Of a stretch of 64,000 nt of DNA, positions 56,305-64,000 are shown one piece after another (the first letter of the stretch is position 1; each line of letters starts with the position of its first letter). Where the stretch lies: NCBI GenBank assembly GCA_028641055.1, contig CM054063.1, positions 175,756,697 to 175,820,696 on the forward strand. Reading direction: 5' to 3'. Below the pieces are notes generated by a model. That model saw nothing but the letters and a program-made list of their open reading frames with translations. It had not been told where the DNA came from and made no database searches. Source of the stretch: Alopecurus myosuroides. Its lineage: Eukaryota > Streptophyta > Magnoliopsida > Poales > Poaceae. A program made the translations under genes and the position numbers.

Positions 56305-57370
56305 AACATGGCTTGCAAAGTATGTCGGTCCCTATGTGCCCAAGGACAATTCACCGGGTCTTCTTTTATGCTTCAGCTGAATGACGGTCACCTTGATTCT
56401 TTGGTAATTAACAAACGATTCTTTTATGTTAACTTGCAACTTGTGTTCTTTCGTTTTACTATCCAGCTTATATTGGTATGTTTCTTAACAAAAGATTCTT
56501 TTATATTTCTTTTTTAGATTGTACCATATGCAATATTCGGGAAGAGTTCAACCAGTTAGTAGGCAATATCGTGGAGTTCGATGTTCACGGGACCATTTAC
56601 ATGATTCGAGTGAAGAAAGAAAGAAGACCTACTTCTACGGGGAACAATTGGTGTCTATCATCGCCACCTATAATTTAAGCGGAGGTGATCTCATTCACTT
56701 CTCTATGGCAGGACCGCAACCTCGTATCGTACTTCTGTATATGGGCGAGATTGCGAGCGAGGATAGCGAGAGTATACAGGTGGATGGCGGGAGTGAGGAG
56801 GAAATTGGGAACAATGAGGATTATATGGGCGAGGAGGACCCATGGAAACATGTGGTGGTTGCTCAAAGAGCCAATCTTAGCGAGCTTGAGAAGGACTGTG
56901 TCCTTCAGAAACTACCCCAGATAGATAGCTACATCGGGGTCCCTTTCGTGCATCGCATCACCAACACTAATATCTCCAATGGACATGTCATGGTATGTTT
57001 CTTAACACTTTATTATTCCTATAGTTGCTAATGTTATAATGTGGCCGGTATGTGACACTGTGCTTTTATTCTTTCTTGGAATTGTGTGTTCTAGAAAATA
57101 CCTATGGCGGTAGCGCACAGTGCTAGCATGGAGAATAAAGGTACCATTGGAGTACACCGTGGAGAATCAGGAAATGTCACCACCGTTCCGTTCACCAGGG
57201 ATAATGCTGATGGTCGCGTCATCCTCAACTCTCAAGCATGGAGGCAGTTCCATTCCCCAAGAGTTGGTATGGAGGCTGGCCGAGCTATTTTGATCACCAT
57301 GAGGAATAGTGACATCCCCAACTTGGAAATGATGATGGTCATCAACTACCTCAGCCCGCTAGATAGATGA
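56305..57370 (+). pseudogene. Gene with two B3-like domains inside CACTA, frameshifted
   Basis: Three exons by splice signals. 56305-56403 follows AATAG, holds ATG at 56308 and encodes QGQFTGSSFMLQLNDGHLDS; 56518-56992 follows TTTTTTAG and ends before GTATGT; 57095-57370 follows TTCTAG. Exon 2 has REEFNQLVGNIVEFDVHG, then after a shift near 56630 KTYFYGEQL and GGDLIHFSM, the B3 pattern. An acidic linker follows. Exon 3 has a second B3-like half (AWRQFHSPRVGMEAGRAILI). It matches the gene at 872-1635 in domain order, acidic linker, intron position and several motifs. At least two frameshifts (near 56540 and 56630) disable it. DNA-binding role by family; domain call by eye. Confidence 0.6.
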
Positions 57371-58573
57371 CGAGTTTGTTGAAATTAGAAAAAAAATCAT
57401 TTCCATCTGACTAACTCCTGCATTTAGTAGTATGGTTGTTTTCGAGACTATTGTTCGAGACTATGTAATATTTGTTGAACTATGTGGTGATGATCGAGAC
57501 TATTGTTCGAGACTTTGTGTTGATGATCGAGAATATTTCTGTTATGAAACTTTATTCTATCATTTTGCTATCATTTTCATACTTATTTCTGTCAATTTGC
57601 TGTAATTCTGTTATTTTCGTTTCTTTTATTTTTTGACACAGCAAAACCATACCCCAGGCGAATAGGAAATGATACCACAGGCGAATCTGTACCCCAGGCG
57701 CACAGTGCATGTTCGCCTCAGGTAAAAGGCTTACCCCAGACGCATAGGGCCAGTTCGCCTGGGGTATGTCAAGTTACCCCAGGCGCATTTTTCAGTTCGC
57801 CTGCGGTAAGTCATTACCGCTGGCGATGTGGTCCCAGGCGAACTGAAATTCGCCCGCGGGAGCCTATTTTGGTGCGCCTGCGGTAGCCTTTTCCCTAGTA
57901 GTGTAAACTAACCGAGGAGTTTGAAAAGCTAACCAAGGCTCACAAAGATTTGGAAAGCCAACACTCATCCCTCAAAGAGTTGCATGAAAAACTTCAAACT
58001 CAACTTAATTAACCTAACAATCCTAGCACCTCTACTTCTTCTTGTGATCATGCAAATATTATTGAGGAAAATGCTAGGTTGAAGGATGAGCTATCAAGGC
58101 TCAAGGGCAAAGGCCCTCAAGTTGAGAAGGTTGTGATTCCTACCCCACAAGTTGTTTCGCCTAGCTCTAATGTGGTCATTGCTAGACCACAATTGAGTGC
58201 TCCAAGGAAACAAGTGGGCAAGCAAGGTCTTGGCTATGTAGCCAAGAAGAAGAACAAGAAGAACAAGAACAAGAAGAAGACCAACAATGGTGCTTCGGGT
58301 GGTATTGTCATTAGGGACAACACTACTCTTAGCACACCCACACAAGCAAACAATATTGCCTCGAGTAGTAGTGTCATGAGGGACAACACTACTCGTAGCA
58401 CCTCCGCGGGAACTAACAATCCACACCATTTCTTATATGTTGATTATTATGGTGTTATGCAAGCTAAATATGTTGGTCCTATTGAGGGTTTCATTGACTA
58501 TACTATCTGGGTTCCAAAGATACTTGTTGCAAACCTGAAGGGACCCTCCTCGGGTCCTAACTCTAGTCAATGA

Positions 58574-61500
58574 TCTCTTGAAGGACTATGCTTCCGGTGG
58601 GACTAAATGGATAATTGATAGTGGATGCACTAGCCATATGACCGGAAGAAAATAACTTGTGACGGAGTTGCGCCCAAATGACATACAAGCAACCGTCACT
58701 TATGGAGACTCGTCCTCGTCTAAGGTATTCGGATTCGGCAAGGTTTTGGTCGCTCCCGATATCACTATCGTGAACGTCATGCTTGTCGAATCCCTTGGTT
58801 ACAATTTACTTTCCGTCCGCTCTCTTGGAAAGATGGGTTTCTCCGTCTTTTTTGATGTTGATATTGTGGTCCTTTTGAGGAGCAAAACTCTTGACGTCGC
58901 TTACGTGGGACATGTTGAAAATGAGTTGTTCGTGGTGGACTTTTCGAAGTCTACCAACTCTCAAACAATGTGTCTTTTCGGAAAGGCGGACTTGGGATGG
59001 TTGTGGCATCGCCGCCTATCCCATGTCAACATGAGAACTTTTCAAAGTCTTCACAAAGGTGGCCTTATTGTCGGACTAAAATAAAATGTTTCCTTTTCAA
59101 AGGATCGCGTTTGTAGGTCGTGTGTTGAAGGAAAGATGCATGGCAAGGTGCATAAGGCCAAGACTATTATTTCATCAAAGAGAATCTTGGAGCTTCTCCA
59201 TGTTGATCTCTTTGGTGTCGTGCCCGAGGCAAGTCTTGGTGGCAAGAAGTATTGCTTGGTGATTGTCGATGATTATTCAAGATACACTTGGGTTTATTTC
59301 TTCAAGTGCAAGAGTGAAACTCAACAAACCATCATCGACTTCTCCACCGAAGTGCAACGTCAACACAATGTGCAAATCATGGCTATTAGGAGTGATAATG
59401 GTTCGGAGTTCAAGAACTACACTTTGAATGAATTCCTTAGTGAAGAAGGCATTCTTCATCAATACTCCGCCACTTACACTCCTCAACAAAATGGTGTTGC
59501 CAAAAGGAAGAATCACACTCTCTTGGATATGGAAAGGACCATGTTGGCAGAGTACACTTCTCCCCAATACTTATGGGCCGAGGCCATATCCACCGCATGC
59601 CATTCCTCCAACCGCCTCTACATCCGCAAAGGCTTGGACAAGACTCCATATGAGATCCTCACCGGCAACAAGCCCAACGTCTCCTACTTCCGTGTATTCG
59701 GTTGTAAGTGCTTTTATTTGATCAAGGGTGTTAGGTTGTCTAAATTTCAATCCAAAACTATTGGGGGTATATTTGTTGGTTACGATGCCGAATCCCACAC
59801 TTATAAAGTCTTTGACAAAGCCTCACGGATTGTCATAAAATCTTGTAGTGTGGCTTTCGAGGAAAATGATGGCTCCCAAGTGGCACAATTTCATGTTTCC
59901 AATGTAGATGTTGAAATACCTCAAGAAGCCATAGGAAGGATGGGTGTGGGATATTTCCGCCCATTGAGGGACACCTTATGGCGACTCGAGAAGGACTATG
60001 CTCTACTCAAGAGGATCCCTCCTCTACAATAGAAGAACAAGCCAAGGAGCCAAGTGTTACACCTAACCAAGAACATGTTCAAGACCCTCCTCTCATTGAT
60101 CAAGACACTACGCAAGTCGTACCCACTCCTACTACTCATGCGAGTCAAGGTCAAGGCCAAGATCCACCATCCTCTTCATCCTCTCCTCAAGTTGAAGCAA
60201 GTGTTGAAGATATTGTTGTTGATGATGATGATGATGATCAAGGCCAAGTTGGTCAAGATGGGGACCCAAATGATCAAGTGATCCCTCCGCGCAATAATAC
60301 GGAGATCGAAGCCCGTCGTGTCAAAAGGATAAGAAGAGCTTTGAAGCATATTGATGCCCAAGACAACAAGGTCTTGGAGGATATTCAAGCTATAAGATCC
60401 ACAAGAAGGCAATTGGCACATTTTAGTGAGCATCAAGATCATATCTCTATGGTGGAGCCTAAGAAAGTGTTTGAAGCTCTTGAGGACTCGGATTGGGTTC
60501 AAGCTATGCATGATGAGCTCAATAACTTTGAGCGCAACAAAGTTTGGAGATTGGTTGAGAAGCCCAAAGATTGCCACAATGTTATTGGTACTAAGTGGAT
60601 TTTCAAGAACAACCAAGATGAGCATGGCATTGTCATAAGGAACAAGGCTAGATTGGTTGCTCAAGGTTACACTCAAGTTAAAGGCATTGACTTTGATGAA
60701 ACCTATGCACCCGTGGCTCGCCTTGAGTCCATCCGTTCCTCCTTGCTTATGCTTCTTCTCATAATTTCAAGTTGCAACAAATGGATGTGACAAGTGCTTT
60801 CTTAAATTGTCTACTAAAGGAGGAAGTATATGTGAAGCAACCTTCGGGGTTCGAGAATCTCAACTTTCCTAACCACGTTTACCAACTTGACAAGGCTTGG
60901 TATGAGCACCTTAGGGAGTTGTTAGATGATCGTGGTTTCGAAGTTGGGAAGATTGACTCCACTCTCTTCACCAAGAGAGTAAAGGGAGAGCTTTTCATAT
61001 GCCAACTCTATGTGGACGATATTATCTTTGGCTCAACTAACCAAGCTTTCAATGATGAGTTCTCTAAGCTTATGACTGACAGGTTCGAGATGTCTATGAT
61101 GGGTGATCTTAAATTCTTTCTTGGCTTTGAGATCAAGCAATTGGCTCGTGGGACTTTCATTTATCAAGCCAAGTATACCCAAGATATGATCAAGAGGTTT
61201 AACTTCCAATATGCTAAGATCAAGACATCTCCTATGCAAGTCAAGTGCCACCTATCTCGTAATCCAAAGGGTAAAGATGTGGATCAAAAGTTGTATCGTT
61301 CTATGATTGGTTCTTTGCTCTCTCTTTGTGCATCTAGGACCGATATCGTTTTGAGTGTAGGTGTGTGTGCAAGGTATCAAGCGGCTCCTAAGGATAGCCA
61401 CTTAGTGGCGGTCCATAGTATCTTTCGTTATTTGGTTCATACCCCAAGATTCGGTTTGTGGTACCCAAAGGGGGAACAATTTTCTCTCAAGGGATACACA

Positions 61501-61960
61501 GATTTCGATTGGGCGGGTGATCAAGATGATAGGAAGTCCACTTCCGGGGCTTGCCAATTTCCTGGTAGGTCCTTGGTGAGTTGGTCCTCCAAGAAGCAAA
61601 ATTGCATATCTCTCTCCACCGCCGAAGCCGAGTATGTATCCCCCGCAAGTGCTTGCACTCAATTGCTATAGATGAGGCAAACTCAAGGAATATGGAGTTC
61701 ATTTGGATAAGGTGCCTATTTTTTGTGACAATGAAAGTGCCATCAAGATTGCATACAATCCCGTGCAACATACAAGAACGAAGCACATTGAAATTCGCCA
61801 CCATTTCATCCGAGACCATGTGGCAAGAGGTGATATTGCACTAGCTTATGTGACCACCAAGGAAAATCTTGCGGATATTTTCACGAAGCCACTTGATGAT
61901 GCAAGATTCTTGTTCTTGAGGAATGAACTAAATGTCATTGATTCTAGGAGTTTGACTTGA
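58574..61960 (+). pseudogene. SIRE-like copia pol: protease, integrase, RT, RNase H
   Basis: Protease DSGCTSHMTG near 58617, TAA shortly after. GAG-pre-integrase LWHRRLSHVNMRT near 59004, then TAA near 59082. Integrase: HVDLFG (about 59200), RSDNGSEF (about 59389), and QQNGVAKRKN where the catalytic Glu is replaced by Lys (AAA at 59502-59504). [22 protein letters not shown] (about 60645), a frameshift near 60775, then MDVTSAFLN and YVDD at 61009-61020. RNase H: YTDFDWAGD (about 61495), TAG at 61669-61671 and a shift, then HTRTKHIEIRHHFIRDH and ADIFTKPL to TGA at 61958-61960. Catalysis is lost at several points. Confidence 0.85.
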
Positions 61961-62020
61961 GGATCTTGCACACACCCCTATAGATGAAACGTGTTCGAGT
62001 TTAGGTGTAGGCATGGACAT

Positions 62021-62040
62021 AGGGGGAGTGTTATCCTAAC
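62021..62040 (+). promoter_or_regulatory. Polypurine tract and LTR-like start after pol
   Basis: AGGGGGAG (62021-62028) is followed by TGTTATCCTAACAC. In copia elements this marks either the 3' LTR start or, in SIRE-type elements, an internal PPT before an extra ORF. The window ends before this can be settled. Confidence 0.5.
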
Positions 62041-62580
62041 ACATTGGGTTCTCCCTCCCCCCCATGATGCCCAAAGCAAAAATTCATTGTTATGTCTCTT
62101 TTTCTAATGTTGAATTGTGAGCTTCAATGTCTAGTAATGGCAATGCCCCCAAGATATATCTTCGCGGTTGCATACCATGAACTCTTACATGGTGGCTTAG
62201 GCCACCAACACCTTCTCCTTTGAAGAGTTGGTTCTTAGTTGAATATCTTTTGGTTTATTGTGTTATCTTTCCAAACACTACTTCTTGTTGCTATTTTGAT
62301 CTTATTTGCATCTTCCCCGAGAACTAAGACTAGGAAATCTAACCCCCTTGTGTTTTTGCTCTATTTTGTCCCCTCCTATGTTCATCTATGCATATGCCTT
62401 ACTCCACACAAAGTCACATCATTCCTAGCCTTTCAAAACTGTCATTTCTGGAATAGTTTGGAGATTTTATGGTCTGCCCGGAATTTTTCCGGCCGAGCCC
62501 GAAATTTTTCCGGCTAGGTCGGATTGTTCCGGAATAATTCCGGCAGCCGGAATTTTTCCGGGCTATTCCGGACCTGCCAG
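62041..62580 (+). other. Non-coding stretch after pol
   Basis: No gene. From about 62478 it has repeated CCGGAATTTTTCCGG-like motifs leading into a TATA promoter. Confidence 0.5.
62478..62575. repeat. Cluster of CCGGAAT/ATTCCGG palindromic motifs
   Basis: At least eight copies of TTCCGG or CCGGAA, many within GGAATTTTTCCGG or GGAATAATTCCGG. A second cluster is at 63064-63160 inside the predicted intron. Confidence 0.8.
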
Positions 62581-62588
62581 TTTTTCTC

Positions 62589-62596
62589 TATAAATA
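62589..62596 (+). promoter_or_regulatory. TATA box upstream of additional ORF
   Basis: TATAAATA in CTCTATAAATAGGCTCTC, followed by a pyrimidine-rich likely start region (62610-62640) and ATG at 62733. Confidence 0.6.
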
Positions 62597-62732
62597 GGCT
62601 CTCACGCACGGGGGACATTTCCTTCTTCTTTGTCCTCCTCTCTCACGTGCCCTAGCCACCATACTCCGAAGATTTCGTCCCTGTTGCCCCTAGAGTGGAT
62701 TTTTTATCTCTCCTTGGACAAGGACATCCCCC

Positions 62733-64000
62733 ATGGAAGGTATTGTGATTGGCATCTCATCTTTTTGTTTTGGTTGGTTGATTTTGGTTCTAGATGAAAT
62801 CTCACCTAGGGTTTGATCTAGATCCGAGTTCTATCAACTCGTTCATCGTGCTAATCCCTACCTAGATGCCATGGATTCGTAGATCTAGTCTAATCACTTA
62901 CCAATCAAGACTTAGATTCATCTCATATATTTTGTCACTCCCACGATTTCTAACACTTAGATCAACTCTAGGATCATCTCTGTGGTACCCCTAAATGTTT
63001 GGTACAGTTTTTAAGTCAAGTTGTTGAGTTTTTGGGCATTTTCTCGAGTCAGACCAAGGAGCCCTGAATAATTCCGGACGATTCCGACCCAATCGGAATA
63101 ATTTCGGGCTCAGCCGGAATAATTCCGGGCCTCCGGAATTTTTTCGGATGCTGCCAGAATTTCGACAACTTGCACTGTATCAAACCTTTTGGAGTTCCTT
63201 TGTCCCGTTTGGCATATGCACTTATCTATTGCTTTTCCTATATCCTATATTTACAGGTTCTTGCTCACGCACTGGTTTGAAGAGGAAGTCCTCTGCTGGG
63301 AGGGGTGCTCGCCTAACAAGGGGTCGCACCTCCGGTTCTCATGGAGGGAATCGTGATGATAATCAGACTGAGAGGGTGCCCGAAGGAGATCTGAAGTCCT
63401 ACACCATCCCTCAGTGGAAGCACATCAAGAGGAAGAACCCGTACCGCTTTATTGAGGCCACTTGTGAGGATCCTCGCTTCTGGACCAACCTTCAGCTAAA
63501 GTGTTGGGAGGATTTCTATTCCATTCAGCGTCCTCTTGTCTGTGAGCAGGACTTCTATCATAGGCACAAAAATGGTGATCTCCGTCATGTGCATGCTTGC
63601 CTGTTGAAGTTGGGATTGATACCTCTTCTGGATATTGAGTGTGAGTTTTGCCCAGACTTGGTTGCTCAGTTCTACTGCACTCTCCACGCCACGGGTGATG
63701 CAACGCATACTATGACTTGGATGTGTGGGGAGCAGAAGATCTCGAGCAACTTGGGTGAGTTTGCTGAGGCACTAGGATACAGGTGGACTGCCACGTATGC
63801 TAATCATGGTTTCAAAGTTCATGACAATCCAAGAGTATGACAACTCAAGCTTGGAATTCTGCTATCCTCCTAATGCTCAGGGCAAGACTAGGCCCTTCAA
63901 CTCCAGCATGTACCCCTACTACAACCTGTTGTCCAAGATCTTCCGTGCCACCATTGTGATCAAGGCTGGTGACTACTCTGCTATTAGGGCCTTTATGGTG
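62733..64000 (+). pseudogene. Spliced additional ORF downstream of copia pol (plant transposon-protein-like), partial
   Basis: ATG at 62733 gives Met-Glu, then donor GGTATTG at 62740. The acceptor TTTACAG ends at 63256. Joining gives MEGSCSRTGLKRKSSAGRGA in frame with the long frame to 63840. The protein has a basic N-terminus, then WKHIKRKNPYRF, LRHVHACLLKLGLIPLLDI, FYCTLHATGD and a TMTWMCGEQKISSNLGEFAE segment. These resemble a family of grass retrotransposon ORFs annotated as putative plant transposon protein; this is from memory and function is unknown. A shift near 63837 moves the frame, which continues as EYDNSSLEFCYPPNAQGKT to the window end. It could instead belong to a different adjoining element. 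Confidence 0.55.
63064..63160. repeat. Second CCGGAAT/ATTCCGG motif cluster
   Basis: GAATAATTCCGG-type motifs repeat about six times, as at 62478-62575. They lie within the predicted leader intron. Confidence 0.75.

Larger units (their letters stand above)
54227..57903 (+). mobile_element. CACTA element (3677 bp) carrying a two-B3-domain gene
   Basis: Termini CACTACTAGAGATTTG and TTTTCCCTAGTAGTG, target duplication TAA at 54224-54226 and 57904-57906. Subterminal repeats of CCCCAGGCGAA / TTCGCCTGGGG type flank both ends (54255-54505 and 57650-57885). No transposase is seen, so it is non-autonomous. Inside are a GC-rich region (54546-55380), AT-rich intron-like DNA and B3-encoding exons. It interrupts the gag of the SIRE-like copia element. 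Confidence 0.92.
52797..58573 (+). pseudogene. SIRE-like gag, split by CACTA insertion
   Basis: Left part 52797-54226: gag core (TAKETWDALVIMF; YDSLTNEAEGFYMHDGED), TAG at 53079-53081, then a frame with zinc knuckle CFNCQDKHHFIAEC near 53490 (CX2CX4HX4C) and an acidic Ser-rich stretch. TGA near 54117 follows a Glu-rich coiled-coil start. Right part 57907-58573 resumes in the same coiled coil (KLTEEFEKLTKAHKDLESQ), stops at TAA near 58010, then runs through a Lys-rich stretch (KKKNKKNKNKKK) to a TGA at 58571. Removing the CACTA and one TAA joins the two halves of the coiled-coil region in frame. It would be the capsid/nucleocapsid protein. Confidence 0.75.
52790..64000 (+). mobile_element. Decayed SIRE/Maximus-like copia element, 5'-truncated, runs off right edge
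   Basis: Gag with a zinc knuckle and coiled-coil tail, then protease, integrase, RT and RNase H in copia order, then a PPT, a TATA promoter and an additional ORF. A long gag and a post-pol ORF fit the SIRE (Maximus) lineage. No 5' LTR or PBS is found upstream of 52790, so the left end is missing. A CACTA element interrupts gag at 54227-57903. Multiple stops and shifts show it is dead. Confidence 0.75.

Overview
This window looks like intergenic DNA from a large, repeat-rich grass genome, most likely a Triticeae-type Pooideae (wheat, barley or rye relative). That placement is an inference from the repeats: nested gypsy and copia LTR retrotransposons, LINE fragments and CACTA DNA transposons with host-gene-like cargo. 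I found no convincing single-copy host gene, tRNA, rRNA or CRISPR. Almost every coding signal belongs to a transposable element.

Layout. (1) 1-2169 is the right part of a CACTA element carrying a broken gene with two B3-like DNA-binding domains. (2) About 2520-7409 is a decayed LINE with endonuclease, reverse transcriptase and a C-terminal zinc-binding region. (3) 7410-13769 is mostly unclassified. It contains a 5'-truncated LINE (10347-12547, 14-bp target duplication), a weak Helitron candidate around it (8486-13088) and a broken copia gag (13352-13740). (4) 13770-32733 is a minus-strand Athila-like LTR element (target duplication AGTCC) that keeps only gag. Its right LTR is split by a 12.2-kb Tat-like gypsy element (19916-32164, target duplication ATCTA) with broken gag-pol and a multi-exon antisense gene having its own TATA box. 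(5) 32739-34168 and 44601-45470 are AT-rich unclassified DNA, split by a large-LTR non-autonomous retrotransposon (34169-44595, target duplication AAAAT). That element has two 4172-bp LTRs around only 495 bp. Its right LTR holds a 1585-bp CACTA element (42620-44204, target duplication CGT) with a long GGT/GGA tract. (6) 45576-50618 is an apparently intact Ty1/copia element: 161-bp LTRs that look identical, target duplication GTCAG and one 1529-codon gag-pol frame. (7) 50624-52790 is unclassified, with a local direct repeat and a second Helitron-like 5' end. (8) About 52790 to the window end is a decayed SIRE/Maximus-like copia element. Its gag is split by a 3677-bp CACTA element (54227-57903, target duplication TAA) carrying a second two-B3 gene. 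After pol comes a polypurine tract, a TATA promoter and an apparently spliced additional ORF running off the right edge.

How it fits together. Target duplications give a clear nesting order: the Tat-like gypsy is younger than the Athila-like element, the small CACTA is younger than the large-LTR element, and the B3-bearing CACTA is younger than the SIRE-like element. The 161-bp-LTR copia is probably the youngest and the only one that looks autonomous. The strongest candidate for something undescribed is the recurrence, in two CACTA elements with unrelated termini, of a related gene with two B3-like domains and an intron between them.
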